This document shows, piece after piece, positions 36,916 to 46,383 of a stretch of 64,000 nucleotides of DNA; position 1 is the stretch's first letter, and every line of letters begins with the position of its first letter. A program made the translations under genes and the position numbers. The stretch spans positions 930,001 to 994,000 of the forward strand of contig NZ_CP117883.1 in NCBI RefSeq assembly GCF_028736215.1, in the 5' to 3' direction. Origin of the DNA: Mucilaginibacter sp. KACC 22773 (GTDB lineage Bacteria; Bacteroidota; Bacteroidia; Sphingobacteriales; Sphingobacteriaceae). The notes under the pieces are model-generated. The model ran no database searches. It saw only the letters and a list, made by a program, of their open reading frames with translations, and was not told the DNA's origin.

Positions 36916-38670
36916 ATGGAGACGCAGACAATAGTTCAGGAAATAGGTGAAACAGCAGAAGAAGCCGCAAAAACACCTGTAGTTGAAGTTTCAGGATCGG
37001 TAGCATTATTGGAAGCATTGATTGTTGAAGGTGTTGATACCATCTTCGGCTATCCGGGTGGTGCAATTATGCCCATTTATGATGCTTTGTTTGATTACAA
37101 TGATAAGCTGAACCATATCCTGGTCCGCCATGAGCAGGGTGGTATCCATGCGGGGCAGGGTTATGCGCGTACGTCCGGTAAAGTGGGTGTTGTGTTTGCA
37201 ACCAGTGGCCCTGGTGCAACTAACCTGGTAACAGGCCTGGCTGATGCGCAAATTGATAGCACACCATTGGTATGTATCACCGGCCAGGTTTTCGCGCATC
37301 TTTTAGGTACCGATGCTTTCCAGGAAACCGATGTAATTAACATTACTACCCCGGTAACCAAATGGAACTACCAGGTAACAGATGCCAACGAGATCCCTGA
37401 AGTGATTGCCAAGGCATTTTACATTGCCAAAAGCGGCCGCCCCGGACCGGTATTGATCGATATTACAAAAAACGCGCAGATCCAGCTGTTTAACTATAAA
37501 GGTTATACACCCTGCAACCATATCCGCAGCTACAGGCCAAAACCTATAGTTCGCCAGCAGTATATCCAGGAAGCTGCCGCTTTAATTAATGAAGCAAAAA
37601 AACCATTTATCCTTTTTGGCCAGGGCGTAATTTTGGGCAGTGCCGAGCAGGAATTTAAAGCTTTTGTTGAAAAAAGCGGGATTCCGGCAGCATGGACTGT
37701 TTTAGGTGCAGGCGCTATCCCAACAGATCACCCTTTAAATGTGGGTATGCTGGGCATGCACGGCAACTACGGGCCAAATGTATTAACTAACGAATGCGAT
37801 GTGTTAATTGCCATAGGTATGCGTTTTGACGACCGTGTAACCGGCCGCCTTGATAAATATGCCAAACAGGCAAAGGTTATCCACCTGGATATTGATCCGG
37901 CCGAGATTGACAAAAACGTAAAATCGACCGTACCTGTTTGGGGCGATTGTAAAGAAACGCTGCCGTTGCTTACCGCCTTGGTAGATGAAAAACAGCATAC
38001 CGAATGGCTTGCTAAATTCAATGAATACACCCGCCAGGAAGTGGAGCAGGTAATTGAAAAAGAACTTAACCCAACTACAGTTGAAATGACGATGGGCGAA
38101 GTAATTAAACAACTTAACGAAATTACCAAAGGCGAAGCAGTAATAGTTACCGACGTAGGTCAGCACCAAATGGTGGCCTGCCGTTATGCTCAATTTAACA
38201 ATACCCGCAGCAACGTTACCAGCGGTGGTTTAGGCACCATGGGCTTTGCCCTGCCGGCAGCCATAGGCGCTAAATTTGGTGCGCAGCACCGTACTGTGGT
38301 AGCTATCATCGGCGACGGCGGTTTCCAGATGACCTGCCAGGAATTAGGTACGATCATGCAAAGCGGTATCGATGTAAAAATTATCATCCTGAACAACCGT
38401 TTCCTGGGCATGGTAAGGCAATGGCAGGAATTGTTTAACTCGCGCCGTTACTCGTTTGTCGATATCCAAAGCCCCGATTTTGTGGCGCTGGCAGCAGCAT
38501 ACCGCATCCCCGGCAAGTGTATTGATGACCGTAAGGATCTTCCATCGGCATTAAATGAAATGCTGAGCAACAAAGGATCATTCCTTTTAGAAGTAATGGT
38601 TACCAAGGAGAATAACGTATTCCCGATGGTACCGCAAGGTTGCAGTGTAAGCGAGATCAGGTTAAAGTAA
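36916..38670 (+). CDS. ilvB: Acetolactate synthase large subunit
   Basis: Thiamine-diphosphate and FAD enzyme that joins pyruvate with pyruvate or 2-oxobutanoate. It has 584 residues: N-terminal TPP domain with the catalytic Glu in LVRHEQGGIHAGQGYAR (about 72-88), central FAD-binding domain, and C-terminal TPP motif GDGGFQMTCQELGTI with the closing NN (about 477-500). The first 35 residues are a Glu-rich extension. It pairs with ilvN. Confidence 0.97.
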   Translation: METQTIVQEIGETAEEAAKTPVVEVSGSVALLEALIVEGVDTIFGYPGGAIMPIYDALFDYNDKLNHILVRHEQGGIHAGQGYARTSGKVGVVFATSGPGATNLVTGLADAQIDSTPLVCITGQVFAHLLGTDAFQETDVINITTPVTKWNYQVTDANEIPEVIAKAFYIAKSGRPGPVLIDITKNAQIQLFNYKGYTPCNHIRSYRPKPIVRQQYIQEAAALINEAKKPFILFGQGVILGSAEQEFKAFVEKSGIPAAWTVLGAGAIPTDHPLNVGMLGMHGNYGPNVLTNECDVLIAIGMRFDDRVTGRLDKYAKQAKVIHLDIDPAEIDKNVKSTVPVWGDCKETLPLLTALVDEKQHTEWLAKFNEYTRQEVEQVIEKELNPTTVEMTMGEVIKQLNEITKGEAVIVTDVGQHQMVACRYAQFNNTRSNVTSGGLGTMGFALPAAIGAKFGAQHRTVVAIIGDGGFQMTCQELGTIMQSGIDVKIIILNNRFLGMVRQWQELFNSRRYSFVDIQSPDFVALAAAYRIPGKCIDDRKDLPSALNEMLSNKGSFLLEVMVTKENNVFPMVPQGCSVSEIRLK

Positions 38671-38722
38671 ACGAAGCCTCACCTAAATCCTCTCCAAAGG
38701 AGAGGACTTAAAAATTAAAATC
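38671..38722. repeat. Short repeat (CCTCTCCAAAGGAGAGG) between ilvB and ilvN
   Basis: CCTCTCC at 38690-38696 pairs with GGAGAGG at 38699-38705. The flanking AAATCC words match a common Bacteroidota gap repeat. Confidence 0.6.
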
Positions 38723-39325
38723 ATGACCCAGGATACAGAAAAACAGGAATTTAATATCACGGTTTATACGGAAAACCAGATTGGTTTATTAAACCGGATA
38801 GCTATTATATTTACACGCCGTAAAATTAATATTGATAGTTTGAATACGTCTCCATCAGAGATAGAGCATATTCACCGTTTCAATATTGTGATCACCGAAT
38901 CGGAAGATGTGGTACGCAAACTTACCCGCCAGATTGAAAAACAGGTAGAGGTATTAAAAGTATACTACCATACCAACGAAGATGTGATTTGGCAGGAAAT
39001 GGCGTTATATAAAGTATCGACAGACGTAATTGCCGAGAAGGTAAGTGTTGAGCGTTTATTGCGCGAAAATGGCGCCCGCGCTGTAGTGATCCGTAAAGAT
39101 TATACGGTGTTTGAAACTACCGGCCACCGCGAGGAAACAGATAACCTGATCAGTATTTTGCAGCCTTACGGCCTGATTGAGTTTGTACGCAGCGCCCGCG
39201 TTGCAATTATTAAAGATAGTGACGGATTTAACCGTAAATTGCGCGAGTTTGAGCGCCTTGAACCGGGCGAAGACGTTATTGAGAACGAATATTTAAACCA
39301 GGGACAAAAAGTATTTACGATGTAA
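38723..39325 (+). CDS. ilvN: Acetolactate synthase small (regulatory) subunit
   Basis: A 200-residue regulatory subunit that gives feedback control by valine. The N-terminal ACT domain is at about 8-85 (ITVYTENQIGLLNRIAIIF). A second ACT-like domain follows (about 95-170). It is directly downstream of ilvB and will form the complex with it. Confidence 0.95.
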   Translation: MTQDTEKQEFNITVYTENQIGLLNRIAIIFTRRKINIDSLNTSPSEIEHIHRFNIVITESEDVVRKLTRQIEKQVEVLKVYYHTNEDVIWQEMALYKVSTDVIAEKVSVERLLRENGARAVVIRKDYTVFETTGHREETDNLISILQPYGLIEFVRSARVAIIKDSDGFNRKLREFERLEPGEDVIENEYLNQGQKVFTM

Positions 39326-39327
39326 TT

Positions 39328-39467
39328 GAAAAGGCGAAAGGTCAAAGCTTAAAGGCAAAAGGCCGGACTCCTGTAAAAAAAGACCGTCATTGCGAGGCAC
39401 GAAGCAATCCCGAACTATACAGGGCGGATATGCTAATCGGGGACTGCTTCGTACCTGGCAGTGACGA
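39328..39467. repeat. Composite repeat: family E words plus family A palindrome
   Basis: AAAGGCGAAAGGTCAAAG words (39331-39363) are followed by the family A inverted repeat (39384-39467, CGTCATTGCGAGGCACGAAG and an imperfect inverse CTTCGTACCTGGCAGTGACG). The whole composite recurs inverted at 26321-26458. It fills the ilvN-ilvC gap. Confidence 0.8.
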
Positions 39468-39557
39468 TTAAATTAGATAACCTAAAATTAATATAAAATC
39501 AAAATCGGTGAAATCATCTATAAATCGGTGATATCCCAAAAAACAAACAATAAAACA

Positions 39558-40616
39558 ATGGCAAAATTAAATTTCGGCGGTACCGAAGAAAATGTGGTTA
39601 CCCGCGATGAGTTCCCTTTATCAAAAGCTCAGGAAGTACTAAAAGATGAAGTTGTAGCAGTAATTGGCTATGGCGTTCAAGGTCCGGGCCAGGCGCTTAA
39701 CCAAAAAGACAATGGCATCAATGTTATTGTTGGTCAGCGTAAAGGCACAAAAACATGGGATAAAGCTGTAAGCGATGGCTTTGTACCGGGCGAAACCCTT
39801 TTTGAAATTGAAGAAGCTTTACAAAGAGGAACTGTAATTTGCTACTTATTAAGCGATGCTGCACAAATTGCTTTGTGGCCAACTGTAAAAAAACACCTTA
39901 CTCCGGGTAAAGCATTATACTTCTCTCATGGGTTTGGTATTACTTTTAACGAGCAGACAGGCATCGTTCCGCCTGCAGATGTTGACGTATTTTTGGTTGC
40001 CCCTAAAGGTTCGGGTACTTCATTACGCCGTATGTTCCTGCAAGGCCGTGGCTTAAACTCAAGCTACGCTATTTTCCAGGATGCTACAGGCAAAGCGTTT
40101 GATCGTGTAATTTCATTAGGTATTGCTGTAGGTAGCGGTTACTTATTTGAAACCAACTTCAAAAAAGAAGTATTTAGCGATTTAACCGGCGAGCGTGGTA
40201 CGCTGATGGGTTGTATCCAGGGTATTTTTGCCGCTCAGTACGATGTATTGCGTGCAAATGGTCACTCACCATCTGAGGCTTTTAACGAAACTGTTGAAGA
40301 GTTAACCCAATCATTAATGCCATTAGTTGCAGAAAATGGTATGGATTGGATGTACGCCAATTGCTCAACTACAGCACAACGCGGTGCTTTAGATTGGTGG
40401 AAAAAATTCCGTGATGCCACTAAACCGGTATTTGAAGAATTATACAAAAGCGTTGCAACCGGCAAAGAATCACAACGTTCAATTGATTTGAACAGCCAGC
40501 CTGATTATCGCGAAAAATTAGATGCCGAACTGAAAGAATTACGCGAAAGCGAATTATGGCTTGCAGGTAAAACTGTACGCAGCTTACGCCCTGAAAACCA
40601 GGTTGTAGAAGCGTAA
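39558..40616 (+). CDS. ilvC: Ketol-acid reductoisomerase
   Basis: Second common step: isomerises and reduces acetolactate with NADPH. It has 352 residues from ATG at 39558 (MAKLNFGGTEENVV). The ten open codons upstream are not conserved-looking. The cofactor motif GYGVQGPGQA is at 37-46. GQRKGTKTWDKA follows. The Mg-binding segment FSDLTGERGTLMG and the C-terminal helical knot domain are present. Class I type. Confidence 0.96.
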   Translation: MAKLNFGGTEENVVTRDEFPLSKAQEVLKDEVVAVIGYGVQGPGQALNQKDNGINVIVGQRKGTKTWDKAVSDGFVPGETLFEIEEALQRGTVICYLLSDAAQIALWPTVKKHLTPGKALYFSHGFGITFNEQTGIVPPADVDVFLVAPKGSGTSLRRMFLQGRGLNSSYAIFQDATGKAFDRVISLGIAVGSGYLFETNFKKEVFSDLTGERGTLMGCIQGIFAAQYDVLRANGHSPSEAFNETVEELTQSLMPLVAENGMDWMYANCSTTAQRGALDWWKKFRDATKPVFEELYKSVATGKESQRSIDLNSQPDYREKLDAELKELRESELWLAGKTVRSLRPENQVVEA

Positions 40617-40618
40617 GA

Positions 40619-40842
40619 TATGTATCAAGTAGTTAGTATCAGGTAGCAAGATTTTTGATTTGCAGCAGGTACTAACTACTTGTTATAATACCAGTACTGT
40701 GTCAAACAAAATCAACTCAACGACTCTCGTGTACCTGTCTTGATACTTGATACTTACTACTCGATACTATATGCCGTATCAAAATCAAGCTGACAGCTTA
40801 CGCAGCGGTCTTGATACTTGATACTTACTACTTGATACTATA
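40619..40842. repeat. Long hairpin repeat family B between ilvC and leuC
   Basis: Left arm words GTATCAAGTAGTTAGTATCA (40623-40642) are inverted twice on the right: CTTGATACTTGATACTTACT followed by ACTYGATACTATA occurs at 40738-40770 and again at 40810-40841, about 72 bp apart. So one arm has been duplicated. It fills the whole gap up to the leuC start. Confidence 0.8.
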
Positions 40843-40847
40843 ACACC

Positions 40848-42260
40848 ATGGGACAAACATTATTTGATAAGATATGGGATGCGCACGTCGTCAGTAGCAA
40901 CGAGGGTTTTCCTGATATCTTATACATCGACACACACTTCATACACGAGGTAACCAGTCCGCAGGCATTTGATGGTTTGCGCACCAGGGGTTTACCTGTT
41001 TTCAGGCCAAAACAAACAGTGGCCACTGCTGATCATAACGTTCCTACAATTAATCAGCACCTCCCCATAAAAGAAGAACTTTCCCGTTACCAGGTTGATA
41101 TGCTCACCAAAAACTGCAAAGAGTTTGGTATCGAGCTTTATGGTTTAGGTCACCCTTTCCAGGGGATAGTGCACGTAATAGGGCCCGAGCTGGGCATCAC
41201 CCGTCCCGGTGGTACTTATGTTTGCGGCGATAGCCATACTTCAACACACGGCGCCTTTGGTGCCATAGCGTTTGGTATAGGCACCTCACAGGTTGAGCAG
41301 GTAATGGCCACCCAGTGTTTACTGCAATCGCGCCCAAAACGCATGAAAATTGAAGTAAACGGCAAGCTGCAAAAAGGTGTTGGCGCCAAAGATATTATCC
41401 TGTATATCATCTCCAAAATCTCGGCCGCCGGCGGTACAGGTTATGCAGTGGAGTATGCAGGCGATACCATCCGCGCTTTAAGCATGGAAGGCCGCATGAC
41501 CATCTGTAACATGAGCATCGAAATGGGTGCCCGTTGCGGATTGATAGCCCCCGATGACACCACAATTGAATATGTAAAGGGCCGCGAATTTGCCCCTAAA
41601 GGCGAAGAGTGGGACAAAGCAGTAGCTTACTGGAAAACTTTATACTCAGATGCGGATGCAGCCTTTGATGAAGTATTATCCTTTAAAGCCGAAGATATTG
41701 AGCCAATGATTACCTACGGAACAAACCCCGGCATGGGCATTGGCGTAACACAACACGTTCCCGAAACTGCTTCGTTTGAAGCAAAAGAACAGGGATCGTA
41801 CAAAAAAGCCCTTGAATACATGGGGCTGCATGATGATGAACAATTATTGGGTAAACCTATTGATTACGTTTTCATCGGCAGCTGCACCAACTCGCGCATT
41901 GAAGACCTGCGCCAGGTGGCCGAATTTGTAAAAGGCAAACACAAAGCAGATAACGTAGTGGTATGGGTAGTCCCCGGCTCTAAACAGGTACAGGAACAAG
42001 CCATCCGCGAAGGGCTGGACAAAATATTTGATGCAGCGGGCTTCCCGCTTCGCGAACCTGGCTGCAGCGCATGCCTGGGCATGAATGAGGACAAGATCCC
42101 GGCAGGTAAATACTGCGTATCCACATCTAACCGTAACTTCGAAGGAAGACAGGGACCTAACTCCCGCACCTTCCTGGCCAGCCCGCTAACCGCGGCAGCA
42201 AGTGCCATTACAGGGAAGGTGACGGATATACGGGAGTTTCTGTCTGAAGAAGTTGTCTGA
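40848..42260 (+). CDS. leuC: 3-isopropylmalate dehydratase large subunit
   Basis: Aconitase-family iron-sulfur enzyme of leucine synthesis, 470 residues. The cluster ligands are in [12 protein letters not shown] (about 344-355) and [13 protein letters not shown] (about 404-416). [20 protein letters not shown] is conserved at about 127-146. It works with LeuD, from which it is separated here by a GxxExxY gene. Its own TGA stop is the first three bases of a repeat (TGAACCGGAATT). Confidence 0.97.
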   Translation: MGQTLFDKIWDAHVVSSNEGFPDILYIDTHFIHEVTSPQAFDGLRTRGLPVFRPKQTVATADHNVPTINQHLPIKEELSRYQVDMLTKNCKEFGIELYGLGHPFQGIVHVIGPELGITRPGGTYVCGDSHTSTHGAFGAIAFGIGTSQVEQVMATQCLLQSRPKRMKIEVNGKLQKGVGAKDIILYIISKISAAGGTGYAVEYAGDTIRALSMEGRMTICNMSIEMGARCGLIAPDDTTIEYVKGREFAPKGEEWDKAVAYWKTLYSDADAAFDEVLSFKAEDIEPMITYGTNPGMGIGVTQHVPETASFEAKEQGSYKKALEYMGLHDDEQLLGKPIDYVFIGSCTNSRIEDLRQVAEFVKGKHKADNVVVWVVPGSKQVQEQAIREGLDKIFDAAGFPLREPGCSACLGMNEDKIPAGKYCVSTSNRNFEGRQGPNSRTFLASPLTAAASAITGKVTDIREFLSEEVV

Positions 42261-42430
42261 ACCGGAATTAAACGAATTTATAGAATTAACAGAATTTTAA
42301 AATGCCGCTTCAAGAAATTCTAAAAGATGTCTGAACCGGAATTAAACGAATTCATTGGATTAACAGAATTTTAGAATGGTACTTCAAAAATTCGTGTAAT
42401 TCTAAAAATTCAATTCCGGTTCAGAAAAAA
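42255..42430. repeat. Family C repeats upstream of the GxxExxY gene
   Basis: GTCTGAACCGGAATTAAACG occurs at 42255 and at 42329 (74-bp tandem), followed by TTAACAGAATTTTA words. The right arm at 42388-42430 ends AATTCCGGTTCAG, the inverse of the start. So it is a long hairpin with one duplicated arm. Confidence 0.85.
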
Positions 42431-42434
42431 TACA

Positions 42435-42863
42435 ATGGACACCTTTAAAAAGACGCCCGAAGAATTTAAAGATTGCACAAGCCAAATTATTGGTTGTGCG
42501 ATGCGGGTTCACTCTTTTTTAGGGAATGGTTTTCAGGAAACTATCTACCAAAGAGCATTGGAGATTGAGATGGCTTTAGAAGGTCTGGTGTTTACAAGAG
42601 AGATGGAAATGCCAATCTTTTATAGAAATGAACAGATTGGCACAAGGCGGGTTGATTTCTTTGTAGAAGGTGAAATAATGGTTGAGTTAAAGGCAATTAT
42701 TTTATTAGAAGATGTTCACCTTGCACAAGGCATTAATTATCTCGAAGCGTACAATATAAAAACAGGTTTACTTATAAATTTCGGAAGTAAAAGCCTGCAG
42801 TTTAAAAGATTACTGAATAAAAAACATAATCCGGATAATGTCAACCGGAATTCATCGAACTAA
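42435..42863 (+). CDS. GxxExxY protein (PDDEXK-like small protein)
   Basis: A 142-residue protein. The name motif is G32-x-x-E35-x-x-Y38 in GNGFQETIYQRAL. The core continues with IFYRNEQIGTRRVDFFVEG, IMVELKAI (the D/ExK-like pair) and YNIKTGLLINFGS. This resembles the PDDEXK_3/GxxExxY family, predicted nuclease-like, with no proven function. It sits between leuC and leuD with no link to leucine synthesis. The last codons (after about residue 134) are formed by sequence shared with the flanking repeats, so the native gene end was probably rebuilt by insertion. Confidence 0.9.
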   Translation: MDTFKKTPEEFKDCTSQIIGCAMRVHSFLGNGFQETIYQRALEIEMALEGLVFTREMEMPIFYRNEQIGTRRVDFFVEGEIMVELKAIILLEDVHLAQGINYLEAYNIKTGLLINFGSKSLQFKRLLNKKHNPDNVNRNSSN

Positions 42864-42950
42864 AGAATAACAGAATTTTAAAATCCAAATTCAATAAATT
42901 CTAAAATTCGTGTAATTCTAAAAATTCGACAAATTCCGGTTCAGAAAAAA
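42846..42950. repeat. Family C repeats downstream of the GxxExxY gene
   Basis: AACCGGAATTCATCGAACTA and AACAGAATTTTAAAATCC repeat words from 42329-42380, and 42904-42950 is a near-direct copy of 42388-42430 (AAATTCGTGTAATTCTAAAA then ATTCCGGTTCAGAAAAAA). The GxxExxY gene therefore lies between direct copies. Confidence 0.85.
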
Positions 42951-42958
42951 GAAACATT

Positions 42959-43549
42959 ATGAGTACCAAAATATTCAAGCACATACAAACCAGCGTGGTG
43001 CCCCTGCCTATCGAGAACATCGATACAGACCAGATTATCCCTGCGCGGTTTTTGAAAGCCACTACCCGCGAGGGCTTTGGCAATAACTTATTTCGCGATT
43101 GGCGTTTTGATGAGAATGATAACCCTAAGCAGGATTTCGTGCTCAACAACCCAAACTATAGCGGCAAGATCCTGGTTGCAGGCAAAAACTTTGGTTGCGG
43201 CAGTAGCCGCGAGCATGCTGCCTGGGCCATTGCCGATTATGGCTTTGATGCAGTGGTAAGCAGCTTTTTTGCCGATATTTTTAAAGGCAACGCCCTTAAC
43301 AATGGCTTGCTGCCGGTACAGGTGAGCGAAGATTTTTTAAAGAAGATCTTCGATGCGGTTTATGCCGATGAGCACACTGTAGTTGAAATCGACCTGGTAG
43401 ACCAGTTCATCCGCCTGGTAACTACCGGCGAGCAGGAAAGCTTTGAGGTTAACCCCTACAAAAAAGCCTGCATGACCAACGGCTACGATGACATAGACTA
43501 CATCCTGAGCAAAAAGGAATTGATCCAGGAATTTGAAGACCAGAGGTAA
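42959..43549 (+). CDS. leuD: 3-isopropylmalate dehydratase small subunit
   Basis: The 196-residue swivelling subunit that completes the LeuCD enzyme. [15 protein letters not shown] (about 20-34), [17 protein letters not shown] (about 75-91) and GLLPVQVS are family marks. The start ATG at 42959 follows the downstream copy of the repeat. Confidence 0.97.
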   Translation: MSTKIFKHIQTSVVPLPIENIDTDQIIPARFLKATTREGFGNNLFRDWRFDENDNPKQDFVLNNPNYSGKILVAGKNFGCGSSREHAAWAIADYGFDAVVSSFFADIFKGNALNNGLLPVQVSEDFLKKIFDAVYADEHTVVEIDLVDQFIRLVTTGEQESFEVNPYKKACMTNGYDDIDYILSKKELIQEFEDQR

Positions 43550-43628
43550 AAGGCGAAAGGCAAAAGGTGAAAGGTCAGAAAAACCATGCCAGCTGCAAAG
43601 ACCAATGAACTAATGAACCAGTGAACCA
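43547..43628. repeat. Composite repeat E plus K before methyltransferase 1
   Basis: AAAAGGCGAAAGGCAAAAGG words are followed by CAGAAAAACC and then AATGAACTAATGAACCAGTG words. The same order (E words, CAGAAAAACC, K words) precedes the second methyltransferase at 45535-45612. Confidence 0.75.
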
Positions 43629-44414
43629 ATGAACAAAGTAATCCAACGAGAAGGCAAAGGCACCGCAAAGTTATTTGACGAACGTAGTTTGGCGAATGAT
43701 TATGCAACGCTCGCGTCTGCCCTAAAACTTGGTTTGCGGGTTTTGGATGTGGGTTGCGGTACCGGGGCTATCAGTAAAGATATAGCCGCTAAAGTTGGTT
43801 CAACAGGTCATGTTACGGGCATTGATAATACGGAGTTCTTTATCCAAAGCGGAAAGAAAACTTATGCTTCGGTAAAAAACCTTGATTTGATTTATACCGA
43901 TCTGTTTGCCTACGAACCGGAAGAACAGTTCGATCTGATTGTAGCCGCAAGGGTTTTACAGTGGCTAAATAATCCGGTGGAAGCTTTAAAGAAAATGTAC
44001 TCGCTTTTAAAACCGGGTGGCATGGTGTCCATATTGGATTATAACCACGAAGCGCTGGAATGGCAGCCGCAACCGCCGCCAAGTATGCTGCGGTTTTATG
44101 CTACCTTTTTAAGATGGCGCGGTGATGCCGGCATGAACAACCACATAGCCGAAGACCTGCCAGCTTATTTTACCGAGGCCGGCTTCAAAGATATTGAGGT
44201 GTTTAACGCCGACGAGGTTTACCAAAAAGGCGAGGAAAACTTTATACGCAAAGCAGGCATCTGGGCAAGTGTAGCACAGTCTAAACAAATGGTAGAGGAA
44301 GGTTATATTGACGACGAATTGCGCCTGCTGGCCATTGATGAATACACCGAATGGGTAGCAACCGATGCCGAGCGCATGACAATGAAACTAAAAGAAATAA
44401 GAGGAACTAAGTAA
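43629..44414 (+). CDS. Class I SAM-dependent methyltransferase
   Basis: A 261-residue protein. The SAM-binding loop is VLDVGCGTGAIS (about 38-49), followed by acidic D in ITGIDNTEF, VAARVLQWLNNP and KPGGMVSILDY (motif order of the UbiE/Methyltransf_11/25 group). It is translated inside the leu operon between leuD and leuB, but has no known step in leucine synthesis. The repeat composite before it and the second methyltransferase further on suggest an inserted cassette. The methyl acceptor is unknown. Confidence 0.88.
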   Translation: MNKVIQREGKGTAKLFDERSLANDYATLASALKLGLRVLDVGCGTGAISKDIAAKVGSTGHVTGIDNTEFFIQSGKKTYASVKNLDLIYTDLFAYEPEEQFDLIVAARVLQWLNNPVEALKKMYSLLKPGGMVSILDYNHEALEWQPQPPPSMLRFYATFLRWRGDAGMNNHIAEDLPAYFTEAGFKDIEVFNADEVYQKGEENFIRKAGIWASVAQSKQMVEEGYIDDELRLLAIDEYTEWVATDAERMTMKLKEIRGTK

Positions 44415-44427
44415 TAATTAACTCAAA

Positions 44428-44457
44428 AAATTCCCCCTTCAGGGGGGTAGGGGGCTT
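44428..44457. repeat. C/G-rich repeat family I, copy 2
   Basis: TTCCCCCTTCAGGGGGGTAG plus GGGGCTT, the inverse of the element after ilvD (36811-36836). It ends at the leuB start codon. Confidence 0.75.
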
Positions 44458-45537
44458 ATGGGAATTCAGAAACACATTTTAGTAATACCCGGCGACGGGA
44501 TAGGCCCCGAGGTTACCACCTGGGGTAAAGCAGTTTTAGAGAAAATCGGCCAGGATTTTGGTCATGAGTTTACTTTCGACGAGGGCCTGATGGGTCACGC
44601 GGGTATCGAGGCTACAGGCAATCCCCTGCCCGACGAAACTTTAGCAAAAGCAAAAGCCAGTGATGCCATCTTATTTGGCGCCATCGGTCATATAAAATAT
44701 GATAATGATCCATCTGCCAAGGTTCGCCCCGAGCAGGGATTATTAAAGATCCGTAAAGAACTGGGTTTGTATGCCAACCTGCGCCCCATCATGTTATTTG
44801 ATGAGCTGCTGGATGCTTCAAGCCTGAAACCGGAAATTTTGAAAGGAACCGACATTCTTTTCTTCCGGGAACTTACCGGCGACGTTTACTTCGGCGAGAA
44901 AAAACGCAGTGAAGATCGCAATACCGCTTCCGACCTGATGATCTATTCGCGTTACGAGGTTGAGCGCATCGCCATTAAAGCATACGAAGCCGCTATGGTT
45001 CGTGGCAAAAGATTATGTTCGGTTGATAAAGCCAACGTGCTGGAGGCTTCACGCCTGTGGCGCGAGGTGGTGCAGGAGATAGCCAAAAACTATCCCGAGG
45101 TTGAAACCGAGCACATGTTTATTGATAATGCCGCCATGCAACTGGTTAAAAACCCTAAAAAGTTTGATGTGGTATTAACCGCCAACCTTTTTGGCGATAT
45201 TTTAACCGACGAAGCATCGCAGATTGCAGGCTCAATGGGTATGCTGGCATCGGCATCAATTGGTGATGGTACCGGATTTTTTGAGCCTATCCACGGTTCG
45301 GCACATGACATTGCCGGCATGGATAAAGCCAACCCACTGGCATCTATATTATCAGTAGCTTTGATGTTAGAAATTAGCTTCGGCCTTAAAGACGAAGCCA
45401 AACTCATCACATCGGCCATCGATAAAACGCTGAAAGAAGGCTACCGCACCGGCGATATTGCCGATGCAAAAACCGACAAGAGCAAAATTTTAGGCACCAA
45501 AGCAATGGGGCAAAAAGTGCTTGAGTATTTAGGTTAA
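44458..45537 (+). CDS. leuB: 3-isopropylmalate dehydrogenase
   Basis: NAD-dependent oxidative decarboxylation of 3-isopropylmalate, 359 residues. VIPGDGIGPEVT (9-20), the substrate Arg segment RPEQGLLKIRKELGLYANLRP (about 85-105), the YFGEKKR loop and the catalytic Lys/Asp region NLFGDILTDEASQIAGSMGM are present. FEPIHGSAHDIAG marks the NAD site. Confidence 0.97.
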   Translation: MGIQKHILVIPGDGIGPEVTTWGKAVLEKIGQDFGHEFTFDEGLMGHAGIEATGNPLPDETLAKAKASDAILFGAIGHIKYDNDPSAKVRPEQGLLKIRKELGLYANLRPIMLFDELLDASSLKPEILKGTDILFFRELTGDVYFGEKKRSEDRNTASDLMIYSRYEVERIAIKAYEAAMVRGKRLCSVDKANVLEASRLWREVVQEIAKNYPEVETEHMFIDNAAMQLVKNPKKFDVVLTANLFGDILTDEASQIAGSMGMLASASIGDGTGFFEPIHGSAHDIAGMDKANPLASILSVALMLEISFGLKDEAKLITSAIDKTLKEGYRTGDIADAKTDKSKILGTKAMGQKVLEYLG

Positions 45538-45612
45538 AGGCAAAAGGTCAAAGGCGAAAGGCAGAAAAACCTGCTAAGACTAATGACTAATGACAGCGAA
45601 GCGAAATGACTA
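45535..45612. repeat. Composite repeat E plus K before methyltransferase 2
   Basis: AAAGGCAAAAGGTCAAAGGC words, then CAGAAAAACC, then ATGACTAATGAC words around the inserted motif AGCGAAGCGAA. Matches the order seen before methyltransferase 1. Confidence 0.75.
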
Positions 45613-46383
45613 ATGACTAATAAAATGAAGTGGAACGCTGATTTATACGACCAGAAACATGCCTTTGTATTTCAATTTGGCGAGGATGTTTTGGCTCTGC
45701 TGGATGTTAAACCCGGCGAACATATCCTGGATATTGGTTGCGGCACAGGCCACTTAACCAAGCAGATACAGGATAAGGGTGCCATTGTAAAAGGTACCGA
45801 CTATTCGCCGGATATGATTGCACAGGCCAAAAAACTGTTCCCCGGTGTTGATTTCGCGGTAGAGAATGCTGCCGATTTTTATACTGAGGAAAAGTACGAT
45901 GCCGTTTTTAGCAACGCGGCCCTGCATTGGGTTTTGGATGCCAATGGCGCTATCAAAAGTGTTTACAATGCCCTTAAACCCGGCGGCCGTTTTGTGGCCG
46001 AAATGGGCGGCAAAGGCAACGTAGCAAAACTATTGGAAGCCATCCGCCTGGTTCTGCAAAATCATGACTATCATGACCAGGCCGAAACCAAAGTTTGGTT
46101 TTTCCCGTCGACTGCCGAATATGCCACGTTGCTGGAAAATCACGGTTTTCGCGTAACCTTCACCGCCCACTACGACCGTAAAACGCCGTTACAGGACGGC
46201 GACCAGGGTGTAGCTAAATGGGTAACCATGTTTGGCGCCCAGTTTTTAGAAGGCATCCCCGAAGAAGAAAAAGAACAAATACTAAAAGAAATAACCCACA
46301 AGCTGGAACCCTACTACAACGAAGGCGGCCAATGGTACGCCGATTATAAAAGGCTAAGGTTTGTGGCAGTTAAAGAACAGTAG
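45613..46383 (+). CDS. Class I SAM-dependent methyltransferase (Tam-like)
   Basis: A 256-residue protein. ATG at 45613 (MTNKMKW) or 45625 (MKWNADLYDQKH) are both possible, and the second fits better with relatives. ILDIGCGTGHLTKQI (about 37-51) binds SAM, with acidic D62 in GTDYSPDMIAQAK, then SNAALHWVLD and KPGGRFVAEMGG. The layout resembles trans-aconitate methyltransferases. It is not closely alike to the other methyltransferase in this operon beyond the shared fold. The acceptor is unknown. Confidence 0.87.
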   Translation: MTNKMKWNADLYDQKHAFVFQFGEDVLALLDVKPGEHILDIGCGTGHLTKQIQDKGAIVKGTDYSPDMIAQAKKLFPGVDFAVENAADFYTEEKYDAVFSNAALHWVLDANGAIKSVYNALKPGGRFVAEMGGKGNVAKLLEAIRLVLQNHDYHDQAETKVWFFPSTAEYATLLENHGFRVTFTAHYDRKTPLQDGDQGVAKWVTMFGAQFLEGIPEEEKEQILKEITHKLEPYYNEGGQWYADYKRLRFVAVKEQ

